Part shown: positions 31,604 to 40,899 of the stretch, piece after piece
Layout of the letters: the number at the start of each line of letters is the position of its first letter
How positions within the stretch are numbered: position 1 is the first letter of the stretch
Assembly: GCA_017619615.1 (NCBI GenBank)
Contig: JAFZRY010000026.1
Span: 1-64,000, forward strand
DNA: 64,000 nucleotides
Reading direction: 5' to 3'
Origin: Lachnospiraceae bacterium
Lineage (GTDB): Bacteria > Bacillota > Clostridia > Lachnospirales > Lachnospiraceae
The notes under the pieces: generated by a model
The model's input: only the letters and a program-made list of their open reading frames with translations
The model's database searches: none
What the model was told of the DNA's origin: nothing
Position numbers and translations under genes: made by a program

Positions 31604-34600
31604 TGAAAGACATGTTTATTCAGGTCGTTGCTTTAAGCCTGTCCGCCGCCCTGATCGCCGCCCTGGTGATGGCGCTGCGGCTGGCGCTCCGCAAAAGCCC
31701 GCGCTTCATCGTCTGCGCGCTCTGGGCCCTGGTCGCGGTGCGCCTGCTGATCCCGGTGCTGCCGGAAAGCAAGGTGTCCGTAGTGCCCAGCGCCGTGAGC
31801 AGCGGCAGCGTGGTGGAAGAAGTCGCGGCCCGGCCGGTGGAACCCGTCGTGCGGGTCAGCCAGAAAGAGCCGCGCTATGTCAAGATCATTGAAAAAACAC
31901 CGCAGATCCCCGTGAAATATGAGGCCGGCGAAGCCTATGTGGAAGTCTCCGAAAAGACGTTGGATGCGCCGAAGACCGTCGGCACGAGCATCGTCCCGGT
32001 CCTGGCCTGGATCTGGCTCGGCGGCACGGTACTCATGATGGGCTACATGCTCTTCAGTTACCTGCGCATCTGGCGCAAAGTGCGCATCTCCGTGCGGGAC
32101 AACGGCAACGTTTACCTGTGCGACACCATCGCCTCCCCCTTCATCCTCGGCATGTTCCGCCCGAAGATCTACATCCCGTCTGAACTGGCGGAGAAGGACA
32201 AGGCTTACGTGATGGCGCACGAGCAGGCGCACCTCAAACGCCTGGACCATGTCTGGAAACCGCTGGGCTGGCTGCTGCTTTCCGTGCACTGGTTCAACCC
32301 GGTGATGTGGGCGGCCTACATCCTGCTCTGCCGCGACATCGAGATGGCCTGCGACGAAAAAGTCACCGGCCGCGAAGGCGACGGCTTCCGCAAGGCCTAT
32401 TCCGAGGCCCTGCTGGCCTGCAGCATGCCCGCCCGCCTGGTCACCGCCTGCCCGCTGGCCTTCGGCGAAGTCGGCGTCAAGACCCGCATCAGATCCGTCC
32501 TGAATTATAAGCGCCCGGCTTTCTGGATCCTGGCCGTGACCCTGGCGGCCTGCCTGATCGCCGCCGGCTGCGCCCTGACCAACCCGACCCAGCCGGCCAC
32601 GACGCCGGACCAGACCGTCGCGCCAACGGATAAAACGGAGACGCCGACCGACAAAACCGACGCGCCGACCGACCCCTCCGTCCAGCCTACCGCCACGCAG
32701 GAACCCGCGACCGAACCCGGCCCCACGGATCCGACCGTTTCGCCGGACATCCCGCGCGGAAAGACCCGGGAGATCCCTTCCTCTTCCGACCAGGAAGGCG
32801 TCATGATGGCGGAACGCGTCCGCCGCTGGGACACCTCTTATTCGACAAGGGTCTACCCTGCTGAAGACGGCTTCCACGCAGAGTCCCTGCTGAAAGACGG
32901 CATCGGCCCCGCCGATGCGGCTTATGAGAGAACGCACGGCTACTACCTGCTGGACCGCGTCAACTCCCGGCTGTTCTACGCGCCTTCCGATACGGTCGTA
33001 TATGCCAAATCCCTGGATTTCTGCCCGGATCCGCTGATGCTGCAGATGGTCTGGGAAGCGGACGGCGTCACGTCCCGCCTGGTCCCTTACATCCTGAACG
33101 AAGAAGCCCTCTGGCGCCTGCCTCTGGCTGACGAAGAGTGGCAGGACCCCGCGGAGCCGACCTATGAGACCGTCGCCCTGCCCGCCGGCGTGCGGGGACA
33201 GGACGTGCTCGACCTGCTGTCCGGCAGCGCGAACGAACTGATCCTGGTCACGGACGGCCGGGGCAATTACCTGCTGAGCGCGGACAAAAAGACCTGGGAG
33301 CCCACGACCCGCGGTTATCAGATCAACCGGGAAGGCGATCTCGCCGAGATCATCACAAAAAAGGCCACCTGGACCGCCCGCATCCCCGCCGGGGATGAGA
33401 TCCGCGTGATCGGGGAACCGGACAACAGCCTGACTTTCTGCGTCATCCCTCAGGACAGCAAAACCGCGACCGTCTATTATACGGATGCGGCCAACGGCTA
33501 TCTCTATGAAAGCACCGTCGACATGAGCGACTGGTACAGCATTCCGGCCCGGTTTATCAGCCGGGATCCGGACGGCCCGGTCGTGCTGGCCCCCCGCGAG
33601 AGCGGTATCGACATTTACAATCTGAACCCCGGCGTCTCCTCCGTCTACGCGGAAGGCCCGAAAGAAGACCTGACCGCCCGCCGCGCGGACATCCTGGCCG
33701 GCGAAGTGCTGCCGCTGTACGGCGGCAATTACGTGGACGAAAATTACCGCGGCTTCATGATCGACATGGACGGTGACGGCACCGTCGAGGAGATCGGCAT
33801 TGCCCCCGGCCTGGGCAACGACCACGCCCTGACCTGGGAACTGACCCTGAACGGCCGCCCGGCCGGCATCAGTTGGATGAACTATGCAGTGAGCTCTGCT
33901 TACGGCTCTCCGTATACGAATGATCAGATCCAATGGCCGGAAGAAGGCAACTTCAGCCGTGAGGGCCATTACCAGATGTACCTGTCCACCCTGGACGGAG
34001 AGCACATCCTCCTCTTCCTGGAGGTACATGACAGCAGCAACGCGCAGATCTACGGCCTGGACTTCATGGAGTACCGGGGCGATGAGACCCTCATCTCTAC
34101 CGCCCGCACCCGTATCCGCCGCTATACCGGTTCAATGGAGACCAGCTTCACTCCGAATCTGCCGCTCGCCGAATACATCGCCCGCGGCTGGCTGGTCCGC
34201 CCCGCGGACGGCGACAAGCTGGACGTGAACGGCGACGGGAAAGAGAATACGGTCCGTGTCGTGAACCACCTCTCCGAGACCGGCTACCCGATCTATTACA
34301 GCGAAAGCTTCCCGTTCAATAAGGAATCCATGAAGATCGGCGAATGCTGGCCTTACAGCGAATTCGTCGCGGTGGACGGCGGCGAAGCCTACGCGGTCGT
34401 CCATCAGGTGGACGGCAGGACCGACGATTTCGGCGCGAAAAAGCTCCTGAGCTTCCGCTACGGCGACCTGTATTACGCCGCCAACGACCTCGGCGGCTAC
34501 GACCTGATCGGCGAGCTCTGCCTGAACGGCGCCACCGTTGCCGAGCGCTACCGCCTGACGGATCCGGACGACGTGAACCCGGCGACGGCGTCGGCAAAAG

Positions 34601-37017
34601 ACGTTGACAAGGCCGGATTCCGCGTGGTCAGCGGCTGGAGCCATCCTCTGCCCGGCAGCGAAGAATGGGATGAACTCATACTGAGGTACTTCCGGAATAC
34701 GGAGGAAGCCGCGGGCGGCGCCCCGGTCTTCGAATGGGAGTTGAAACAGCTGGATCGTATCTTCGGCGACGCCTTTGCGGGCCATTTCCTGCTGGATGAA
34801 TACGAAGACGTGCGGGATATCGACCTGTCCCTGCTGTACTATGACGGTCTCCGCACCGGCGCGGCGCCGCAGCCCGGTATCGTCGTGACCGGCGACGAAG
34901 AAGCCGAAGTGCTGGCCCTGATGGGCGAAACGCACGCGCTTCAGCCGCTGTGGAAAATGGACCGGCAGGCCACCGTCGACGCCTTCCGGACATACACCGG
35001 GTATAATCTGTCGGAAGCTTCCGGCGGGATCCCCTACTTCTACGTGGAAAAATACGACGCCTGGTATTACCTGAGAAGCGACACCGCCATGACGAACTAC
35101 CGGATCGTGGACGCTTACAATCTTCCCGACGGCAGCTGCGCCGTCCTGTGGCAGGGACGCAGTCTGATCACCTACGGCATCGTGACCCTGCGGTGGGGCT
35201 TCGGGTACTCGGGTTTTGCCATCCGCTCCAACCGCGTGATCACGGATCAGGACGTGGACGGTTTCACCGCTTCCGGCGTCCTGCGGGCCGCAGGTACGAA
35301 GGTCCTGGACTATGGTTCAGCGGACGTCCGGGATCACCGCGAGATCGAATGGAACGGCAGTCCGGTCCTTCCGGCGGACTTCAGTTACAGCTCGGAGACA
35401 GGGATGCTGATCCTTGACCGGTTGGGCAAACGCCTGATCTATCAGAATGCGATGGGAGAGACCGGTTCCGCCGCACTGGATTTCTGCACCGATCCCGAAC
35501 GGATGGCCCTGTATGGTGGTTATATATACATCCTGGACGGAGCGGAAGTACTGGAACTGAAGTCGGATCTTTATCATGGTTCCGCCTCCTCCGATGCGGA
35601 ACTTCTGCGGCGGGTCCCGCTGCCGGACGGCGTACAGGCGGCGGACGTGCAGGACATGTACTGCACGCTGCTGCCCGGGACCGCGGAACCCGTTCTGGTG
35701 CTGATCGCCGGGGATCAGGGGAATTATCAGTTCTGGAACATCAAAAATGCTTTTGAGCCGACCGGCCTGGGCTGGCACATGGAACGGCAGGGGACTAACG
35801 TCCATATCTGGGCGGATTGGCCCAACTGGGGGACGTACGGGGTCGGCTGGGATCTGGAGATCCCGGCGGGAGACGTCCGGATCGTGGACATGCAGAACAA
35901 CGATTACGGCAAATATCTGCTTCTCTATGTGCGGGAAGCAAACGCTGACCAGGCCGAACTCCGCCGTTACGACCTGGCGGGCCGGCTGGAAGCGGTCAGC
36001 CGGATAGATCTGTCGGATCTGGTGCAGAAAGATGCCGTGCTGACCGATTTCGGTGATTCCTGGACCGTCGCGGTCCACCGTTACGACGGTTTGTACCGCT
36101 ACAGTATCCAGCCGGGTGTGAACCATCTGGAGAGAGAACCGCTCTATTTTGACCTGCACACTAAAGGTGCAAAAGAAGAAAGCATTCTGCAGGGCGAGAT
36201 CGTGGATCTGTCATTCATGGAACCGGTCTACTATGTCGGTGACCGCGGGACCGGCGTCGCCATCGACCTGGATCAGGACGGGACCGTGGACACGATCTCC
36301 CTGGAACCCGGTCTGACCCCGGACGGCAGACAGGGGCTGGAGTTCTATTACAACGGCCAGCCCGCCGGCGCCAGCCGGACGCTCTATCGGCAGGGACAGG
36401 TCACGGAAAACGAAGAACCGGCTTTCTTCGCCGGCGAAGACGGATATGAATTCTATCTGGCCAGCCTGGACGGGAAAAAGATCGACCTGATCATGAGCAA
36501 TCAGGAACGCACTCTGGCCGTGGAATTTGTCCGGCTTGAGCCCGATGTCGGCGCAAAATCATCCGGCGGTTATTTCGCCCGCGTCCGTATGCGCGGCGAA
36601 GGGAAGACCATAGCCGATTTCGTTCCGTGCCGGGGCATTCAGAAGTATCTGGAGGACGGCTGGGAAGTGCGGCCTTCTGAAGGCGACGTGCTGGAATCCG
36701 TGCCGGGGACCGCGGACGGTCCGCTGACCGTTCACATGGCCTACCGCCTGCCTTTCGGCGGCGAGGGCAGCTTCTATCTGGAGCAGATCCGGCTCGGCGA
36801 CAGCGACACCGCCGTAAACCTGGGCACCGCCGAAGGAGAATATGACCTGATCCGCCACCGCTTCGACCGCCTGACCTATGCCCGCTCGGCGGGCGGCGGC
36901 CCCTTCACCTCCCTCAGCGGCTGGATGGAAGACGGAAGCCACCGGACGTGGTACGAAGTCGACACCGTTGACGGAGTCCCGGTATACAAAGAAGCGGAAG
37001 GCGGCCGACTGCCGTAA
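31603..37017 (+). CDS. Giant M56/BlaR1-like sensor protease, 1,804 aa
   Basis: Three N-terminal membrane helices, then a cytoplasmic M56 metalloprotease with HEQAH zinc motif at residues 206-210 (HEQAHLKRLDH) and CRDIEMACDEKV, then a fourth helix ending in CALTN. A Thr/Pro/Asp linker follows (about 328-395), then ~1,400 extracellular residues. BlaR1 homologues carry a ~250-residue penicillin-binding sensor; here the ectodomain contains two copies of a beta-rich module with an EF-hand-like loop (DMDGDGTVEE and DLDQDGTVDT), separated by a different ~300-residue block. The protease would cleave the BlaI-type repressor of the overlapping gene when the ectodomain binds its signal. The ATG at 31603 is preferred over GTG at 31600 for spacing to GGAGGG. 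Confidence 0.88.
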   Translation: MKDMFIQVVALSLSAALIAALVMALRLALRKSPRFIVCALWALVAVRLLIPVLPESKVSVVPSAVSSGSVVEEVAARPVEPVVRVSQKEPRYVKIIEKTPQIPVKYEAGEAYVEVSEKTLDAPKTVGTSIVPVLAWIWLGGTVLMMGYMLFSYLRIWRKVRISVRDNGNVYLCDTIASPFILGMFRPKIYIPSELAEKDKAYVMAHEQAHLKRLDHVWKPLGWLLLSVHWFNPVMWAAYILLCRDIEMACDEKVTGREGDGFRKAYSEALLACSMPARLVTACPLAFGEVGVKTRIRSVLNYKRPAFWILAVTLAACLIAAGCALTNPTQPATTPDQTVAPTDKTETPTDKTDAPTDPSVQPTATQEPATEPGPTDPTVSPDIPRGKTREIPSSSDQEGVMMAERVRRWDTSYSTRVYPAEDGFHAESLLKDGIGPADAAYERTHGYYLLDRVNSRLFYAPSDTVVYAKSLDFCPDPLMLQMVWEADGVTSRLVPYILNEEALWRLPLADEEWQDPAEPTYETVALPAGVRGQDVLDLLSGSANELILVTDGRGNYLLSADKKTWEPTTRGYQINREGDLAEIITKKATWTARIPAGDEIRVIGEPDNSLTFCVIPQDSKTATVYYTDAANGYLYESTVDMSDWYSIPARFISRDPDGPVVLAPRESGIDIYNLNPGVSSVYAEGPKEDLTARRADILAGEVLPLYGGNYVDENYRGFMIDMDGDGTVEEIGIAPGLGNDHALTWELTLNGRPAGISWMNYAVSSAYGSPYTNDQIQWPEEGNFSREGHYQMYLSTLDGEHILLFLEVHDSSNAQIYGLDFMEYRGDETLISTARTRIRRYTGSMETSFTPNLPLAEYIARGWLVRPADGDKLDVNGDGKENTVRVVNHLSETGYPIYYSESFPFNKESMKIGECWPYSEFVAVDGGEAYAVVHQVDGRTDDFGAKKLLSFRYGDLYYAANDLGGYDLIGELCLNGATVAERYRLTDPDDVNPATASAKDVDKAGFRVVSGWSHPLPGSEEWDELILRYFRNTEEAAGGAPVFEWELKQLDRIFGDAFAGHFLLDEYEDVRDIDLSLLYYDGLRTGAAPQPGIVVTGDEEAEVLALMGETHALQPLWKMDRQATVDAFRTYTGYNLSEASGGIPYFYVEKYDAWYYLRSDTAMTNYRIVDAYNLPDGSCAVLWQGRSLITYGIVTLRWGFGYSGFAIRSNRVITDQDVDGFTASGVLRAAGTKVLDYGSADVRDHREIEWNGSPVLPADFSYSSETGMLILDRLGKRLIYQNAMGETGSAALDFCTDPERMALYGGYIYILDGAEVLELKSDLYHGSASSDAELLRRVPLPDGVQAADVQDMYCTLLPGTAEPVLVLIAGDQGNYQFWNIKNAFEPTGLGWHMERQGTNVHIWADWPNWGTYGVGWDLEIPAGDVRIVDMQNNDYGKYLLLYVREANADQAELRRYDLAGRLEAVSRIDLSDLVQKDAVLTDFGDSWTVAVHRYDGLYRYSIQPGVNHLEREPLYFDLHTKGAKEESILQGEIVDLSFMEPVYYVGDRGTGVAIDLDQDGTVDTISLEPGLTPDGRQGLEFYYNGQPAGASRTLYRQGQVTENEEPAFFAGEDGYEFYLASLDGKKIDLIMSNQERTLAVEFVRLEPDVGAKSSGGYFARVRMRGEGKTIADFVPCRGIQKYLEDGWEVRPSEGDVLESVPGTADGPLTVHMAYRLPFGGEGSFYLEQIRLGDSDTAVNLGTAEGEYDLIRHRFDRLTYARSAGGGPFTSLSGWMEDGSHRTWYEVDTVDGVPVYKEAEGGRLP

Positions 37018-37038
37018 ATCTTCCGCAATATAAATGAG

Positions 37039-37062
37039 GGGCGGCCCGAAGGCCGCCCTTTT
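37039..37062 (+). terminator. Terminator of the blaI-M56 operon
   Basis: GGGCGGCC, loop CGAA, GGCCGCCC, then TTTTC, 22 bp after the stop. Confidence 0.85.
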
Positions 37063-37076
37063 CATGTGTCTTATCC

Positions 37077-37102
37077 GGGCCGTTGAAACAACGGCCCCTA
37101 CG
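37077..37102. repeat. Family B palindrome, copy B3
   Basis: GGGCCGTTGAAACAACGG followed by CCCCTACG; the core CCGTTG-AAA-CAACGG is a perfect inverted repeat and matches 13140-13165 with one change. A family A fragment ATGGGGACGGTTCTC lies just after it, near 37121. Confidence 0.8.
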
Positions 37103-37145
37103 TTCACGCAGGTGGGTTATGGGGACGGTTCTCGGTGGGCGATTT

Positions 37146-38309
37146 TTACGCCATCCTCCCGCGAATGAACCGCTCCACCTCCCGCACGTCCCCGTGCAGC
37201 GTCCCCTGCACGAAATGCGGCTTCCCGCCGCCGCGCCCGGAGAACATCTCATTCAGTTCTTTCGCCAGCGCCCGCAGATCGCCGCCTTCCTGCCCCAGCA
37301 CGTAGCGGATGCCGTCTTCGCCGCAGTCGGAGAGGACGGCGCAGAGGCCGCCGCAGGTCTGCGTCACGGCGTCCGCGAGGCGGCGGGCGGAGTCGACGCT
37401 CATGTTTTCTTCGAGCAGCAGCACGGAGCCTTTGCCGGCCAGGGCGGCTGCTTTTTCTTCGATGGCCCGGGTCTCGAGCGCGGCCAGCCGCTCGCGCATG
37501 GTCTGGGCTTCTTTCTTCAGCCGCAGCACGGCCGCCGCGGTCTCGGTCTCTTTCGCGGACAGCGCGACGGAGACCTGATGGTTCTGGTCGCCGATCTGCT
37601 GCACGTACCGGAGCGCCCGCTCGCCGCACAGCATCTCGATGCGCGTGCCGCCCCGATGCGCCTGGCAGCTGACGAACCGGATCAGCCCCACCTCGCCCGT
37701 GTACCGCACGTGCGTCCCGCAGCAGGCGCAGATGTCCGTGCCCGGATATTCCACCAGCCGGATCTGTCCGGACAGGTCCTTGATGTCCTTCTTCGTGCGG
37801 AATTCCGTGTGCGCCAGCTCTTCCGGCGACGGCGTATGGATCCGCACCGGCGTATTCGCGCGCACGGCGCGGTTCGCCTCGTCCTCCACCACGCGGAGTT
37901 CCTCCCAGGTGATGGGGACGTTATAATCGATGACCACGAACGGGTCGGAGATGTGGAAGCCCACGTTGTCGCAGTGAAAATGCGTGCAGATCAGCCCGCT
38001 CGCCATGTGCTCGCCGGAATGCTGCTGCATCATGTCGCGGCGGCGCGCCTCGTCCACGCGTCCATGCACGGCAGCCCCGACTTCGAACGGCTCGGGACAG
38101 AAATGCCGGATATCCTCCCCGGCCTCCTTCACGAACGTCACCGGGACGCCGTCCAGCCACCCCAGATCCGTCGGCTGACCGCCCCCCTCCGGATAGAACG
38201 CCGTCCGGTCCAGCGTGACCGCCCAGCCGCCCTTATCCTTCTCGCACGCCGTCACCACGGCCTCAAACTCCACCAGATAAGGATTCTGATAATACAGCTT
38301 CTCCGTCAT
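37146..38309 (-). CDS. Alanyl-tRNA editing protein (AlaX-L type), 387 aa
   Basis: Free-standing trans-editing enzyme that hydrolyses Ser-tRNA(Ala) or Gly-tRNA(Ala). The N-terminal beta part contains FYPEGGGQPTD, the editing core has zinc ligands in QQHSGEHMASG and in ICACCGTHV, and a coiled stretch (LRLKKEAQTMRERLAALETRA) leads to a DHHA1-like C-terminus ending with a glycine loop GRGGGKPHFVQG. This full set is the long AlaX form. GGAGG precedes the ATG at 38309. Confidence 0.92.
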   Translation of the reverse strand: MTEKLYYQNPYLVEFEAVVTACEKDKGGWAVTLDRTAFYPEGGGQPTDLGWLDGVPVTFVKEAGEDIRHFCPEPFEVGAAVHGRVDEARRRDMMQQHSGEHMASGLICTHFHCDNVGFHISDPFVVIDYNVPITWEELRVVEDEANRAVRANTPVRIHTPSPEELAHTEFRTKKDIKDLSGQIRLVEYPGTDICACCGTHVRYTGEVGLIRFVSCQAHRGGTRIEMLCGERALRYVQQIGDQNHQVSVALSAKETETAAAVLRLKKEAQTMRERLAALETRAIEEKAAALAGKGSVLLLEENMSVDSARRLADAVTQTCGGLCAVLSDCGEDGIRYVLGQEGGDLRALAKELNEMFSGRGGGKPHFVQGTLHGDVREVERFIRGRMA

Positions 38310-38342
38310 ATCCGCCTCCGAAAAATCTCGTAAACTGCCTCC

Positions 38343-38371
38343 ATTCTACCCGACTTCTTCCTAAAAAACAA
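38343..38371 (-). promoter_or_regulatory. Promoter of the alanyl-tRNA editing gene
   Basis: On the minus strand TTGTTT and TAGAAT are 17 bp apart, 33 bp before the start codon. Confidence 0.55.
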
Positions 38372-38419
38372 GACGGTGCTGTCGAAGGACGGTTCCGGGC
38401 GGCCCTGTTTCACTTCTTA

Positions 38420-38448
38420 TTTACTTTCCTCCCGTTTTCGGCTATGAT
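38420..38448 (+). promoter_or_regulatory. Promoter of the DUF2807-PAP2 unit
   Basis: TTTACT and TATGAT are separated by 17 bp. Just upstream, GGACGGTTCCGGGCGGCCCTG (38390-38410) is a family A fragment. Confidence 0.5.
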
Positions 38449-38487
38449 AAGGAAAACAGAGTGCTTCTCCTCTGAAGGAGGTCCTTT

Positions 38488-39387
38488 TTGAAACGATTTG
38501 CAATGATACTGATCCTGGCCGGACTCCTGGCCCTGACGGCGTGCGGGGGCCGCTCCCTGCTGACGGAGGAACGGAACGGCGCGGTGACGGTGAAAACGGT
38601 GGAGGGCGAAGCGTCCTCGCTCGAGATCAAAGACGTCGTGCTGGCGAGAGGCCTGTCCACGGGGGGGCCGCGCGTGGTGCTCGCGTCGGACGGCGGGAAG
38701 GCCCGCGTGGAACTGGAAGGCCCGTCGGATCTGCTGGAAAACGTGAAGACCGTTTTTTCCGGGAAGCAGCTGAAGATCACAACCGATCCCGTGCGGATCT
38801 ACCGGATCCCGGACGACCTGACGATCCGGCTTTATAACTATGACTTCGACACCCTGCACTTTGCCGGCGCGTGCCGCGTGGAGGCGGACGAAGGCCTCGG
38901 CGCCCCGGCGGGGCAGGAGAGCAGCGGCCGGAAACTGGAGATCCACCTGTCCGGCGCCAGTTCGCTGGTGGCTTCCGCCGTCCGGGCCGGCTCGCTGGCC
39001 ATGGATTTCAGCGGCGCCAGCTCGTTCACGGCCGACCTCATCGAATGCGGGACCTGGAAGCAGGACGCCAGCGGCGGCTCGGCCGTGACCGTCGGCGAAT
39101 GCCGCGCTACCGGCGAGACCAGATGGTACCTCAGCGGCGCCTCCCGCCTGACTGCGGCGGGCAAGGGCACGGATCTGTTCGCGGTGCTCAGCGGCGCGTC
39201 GGCCGTGACCGCCCCGGACTTTGAATTCAACAAGGCGACCCTGACCCTCAGCGGCGCGGCGATCCTGGACTGCTGGGTGACGCAGCTGCTGGGCGGCAGC
39301 ATCACCGGCGCGTCCAAGGTATATTATAAAGGAGACCCCTCCCTGGCCGCCCATACGGGCAGCAGTTCGCTTCTGCAGAAGAGATAG
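38488..39387 (+). CDS. DUF2807 (GIN domain) lipoprotein, 299 aa
   Basis: A TTG start codon 6 bp after AAGGAGG gives the lipoprotein signal MKRFAMILILAGLLALTACG. The rest is a right-handed beta-helix-like DUF2807 domain with repeated SGAS motifs (LSGASSLVASAVRAGSL, FSGASSFTADLIEC, LSGASRLTAAG, LSGASAVTA), typical for auto-transporter adhesin head GIN proteins. It would be exposed on the cell surface; its ligand is unknown. Two small genes follow closely and are probably cotranscribed. Confidence 0.88.
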   Translation: MKRFAMILILAGLLALTACGGRSLLTEERNGAVTVKTVEGEASSLEIKDVVLARGLSTGGPRVVLASDGGKARVELEGPSDLLENVKTVFSGKQLKITTDPVRIYRIPDDLTIRLYNYDFDTLHFAGACRVEADEGLGAPAGQESSGRKLEIHLSGASSLVASAVRAGSLAMDFSGASSFTADLIECGTWKQDASGGSAVTVGECRATGETRWYLSGASRLTAAGKGTDLFAVLSGASAVTAPDFEFNKATLTLSGAAILDCWVTQLLGGSITGASKVYYKGDPSLAAHTGSSSLLQKR

Positions 39388-39396
39388 AGGTTATTT

Positions 39397-39843
39397 ATGG
39401 AAGAGATCATTCTGAACAAGCAGCAGTTCCAGAGCCCGCCCTTCGGGCTGCACGACGAAGTCATCACGGAAATGCGCATGAAGGACGAAACAGTGGTGCT
39501 CAGCTTCAAGGACGGCATCACGGTCAACCGCGAGCCGTTCGAAAAAACGGGCCCGGCGGTCATCGAGATCCGCAATGTGGACCCGGATTTCTGCACGGTG
39601 ACCTGGCTGAAGCCGACGGAAAAGGAAAAACTCAAGGGCAAGCGCCTGAGCCTGTCCGATTTCCTGCCGGTGCGCTTCGGCAACGGGATCACCGTCGTCA
39701 GCGAGCTGCACGGCTACAACCGCGTTAGTTTCCGCGGCGCCATGTTCCGCCGCCGCAAGGGCTCGCGCTCCCGCAAAATGGTGGAAGTGGAGCTGGACAT
39801 CTACTACTTCGGCGACATGGTCTATCTGATCAAGGAGAAATAA
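39397..39843 (+). CDS. Hypothetical protein, 148 aa
   Basis: No family recognised. The protein is soluble, beta-rich and basic (MEEIILNKQQFQSPPFGLHD ... FRRRKGSRSRKMVEVELDIY); the middle IEIRNVDPDFCTVTWLKP looks like paired strands. It lies 9 bp after the DUF2807 gene and 3 bp before the PAP2 gene, so it is translated from the same messenger. The start with GAGGT a few bases upstream is reasonable. Confidence 0.75.
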   Translation: MEEIILNKQQFQSPPFGLHDEVITEMRMKDETVVLSFKDGITVNREPFEKTGPAVIEIRNVDPDFCTVTWLKPTEKEKLKGKRLSLSDFLPVRFGNGITVVSELHGYNRVSFRGAMFRRRKGSRSRKMVEVELDIYYFGDMVYLIKEK

Positions 39844-39846
39844 GAT

Positions 39847-40506
39847 ATGTTGAAAAATAAACGCTTTCTGAACGCCGCCTGCTGGACGGCGGCCGCCCTG
39901 CTGTTCACCCTGCTGATCAAACTTGTGGACGTGCGCAATGCCGGCGTGGCCGGTACCCCGCTGGGCTTTGCGGGGATCAATACTGCGGTGCACGACGCAC
40001 TGGGCACCAGTTCCTTCTGGTATACGGTCAGCAAAGTGCTGGGCATCTGCGCCATCCTGACGGCGCTGTTCTTCGCGGGCATGGGGCTGTGGCAGTGGTA
40101 CAGACGCAAAAGCCTGAAAGAGGTGGACCGCGTATTCTTCGTACTGGCCGCGCTGTACGTGCTGGTGGTGATCCTCTGGAAGGGTTTTGACGTGCTCGCC
40201 CTTAATTACCGCCCGGTCCTGGAAAACGGCGTCCCGGAGCCTTCGTACCCCTCCACGCACACACTGCTGGGGGTGGTGCTTTTCTGCAGCGCCGTGCCCA
40301 TGATCATGACCTACATGAAACGCGGCACGCTGCGCAATATCCTGGCTCTGTGCGCCATCGCCGCCGCCTTCCTGACCGTCCTGGCGCGCTTCCTTTCCGG
40401 CGTCCACTGGTTCACGGACATCATCGGCGGCCTCCTGATCTCCGCCGCCCTGCTGTCCTGGTTCTGGTTCTTTGCGAAACAGGAAAAACGGGCGGAGACC
40501 GCGTAA
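39847..40506 (+). CDS. PAP2-family phosphatase, 219 aa
   Basis: Six predicted membrane helices with PAP2 motif 2 PSTHTLLG and motif 3 RFLSGVHWFTDIIGG; motif 1 is reduced to KGFDVLALNYRP. Likely dephosphorylates a lipid or isoprenoid phosphate at the membrane. It is smaller than, and not closely similar to, the PAP2 protein at 14786. Last gene of the unit beginning at 38488. Confidence 0.88.
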   Translation: MLKNKRFLNAACWTAAALLFTLLIKLVDVRNAGVAGTPLGFAGINTAVHDALGTSSFWYTVSKVLGICAILTALFFAGMGLWQWYRRKSLKEVDRVFFVLAALYVLVVILWKGFDVLALNYRPVLENGVPEPSYPSTHTLLGVVLFCSAVPMIMTYMKRGTLRNILALCAIAAAFLTVLARFLSGVHWFTDIIGGLLISAALLSWFWFFAKQEKRAETA

Positions 40507-40535
40507 GGGCGAAAAAAGAGAAAAAATCACGGTAT

Positions 40536-40576
40536 TACAACATATAGGGCGGGCCGGAAGGCCCGCTACAACATAT
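40536..40576. repeat. Direct repeats around a GC-rich hairpin
   Basis: TACAACATAT occurs at 40536 and 40567. Between them is the perfect hairpin GCGGGCC-GGAA-GGCCCGC (40549-40566). No T-run follows, so it may end transcription of the PAP2 unit only weakly. Confidence 0.7.
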
Positions 40577-40641
40577 GGGCGACCCTTTTCGGCGCTTAAT
40601 TATCTTAAGAAAATCCCCTGAAAAAACTTGCATAAATAATC

Positions 40642-40670
40642 TTGTTTTTGGCGCAGTGATGTGGTAAAGT
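40642..40670 (+). promoter_or_regulatory. Promoter candidate of the S10 ribosomal operon
   Basis: TTGTTT and TAAAGT are 17 bp apart and lie directly before the structured leader. No better promoter is visible in the gap 40507-40899. Confidence 0.5.
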
Positions 40671-40899
40671 TACCCTTGCTGTGACATTGATAGCGGTGAA
40701 GCGTGAGGTTGCTGCCCGCCCGTGGCAGGTTTTCCGTGGAGCGAATGTCAAGTTTTGGAAACTGACGACAAGTCACTGTACCAGATATCTGCTTCAAGCA
40801 GAGATAACGTGTGAGACCGATTAGGACACACACGGAAGCGTGTACAGTCACCGCTTGTCGGACTTCCGAGAAAGTTCGAATAAGGAGGCGACTATTTTT
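40671..40899 (+). ncRNA. Structured leader RNA of the S10 operon
   Basis: A ~230-base leader with several mutually consistent helices. GACATT (40683) pairs with AATGTC (40744) around CTGCC...GGCAG. GTCAAGTTT pairs with AAACTGAC (40747-40766, one bulge). GACAAG...CTGTAC (40767-40781) pairs with GTACAG...CTTGTC (40842-40859), enclosing TATCTGCT/AGCAGAGATA. CACACG near 40828 can pair either with CGTGTG at 40809 or with CGTGT at 40838, an either/or choice. Such leaders usually bind a ribosomal protein (L4 in enterobacteria) for autoregulation; which protein acts here is unknown. Confidence 0.65.

Noticed and set aside
31633-34029. 800-codon minus-strand open frame over the M56 gene
   Set aside because: No start-site support and no recognisable domain; the plus strand has HExxH, helices and a fitting ribosome binding site.
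31226-37017. BlaI/M56 pair as a beta-lactam resistance operon
   Set aside because: There is no beta-lactamase or penicillin-binding gene nearby and the ectodomain does not look like the penicillin sensor domain.
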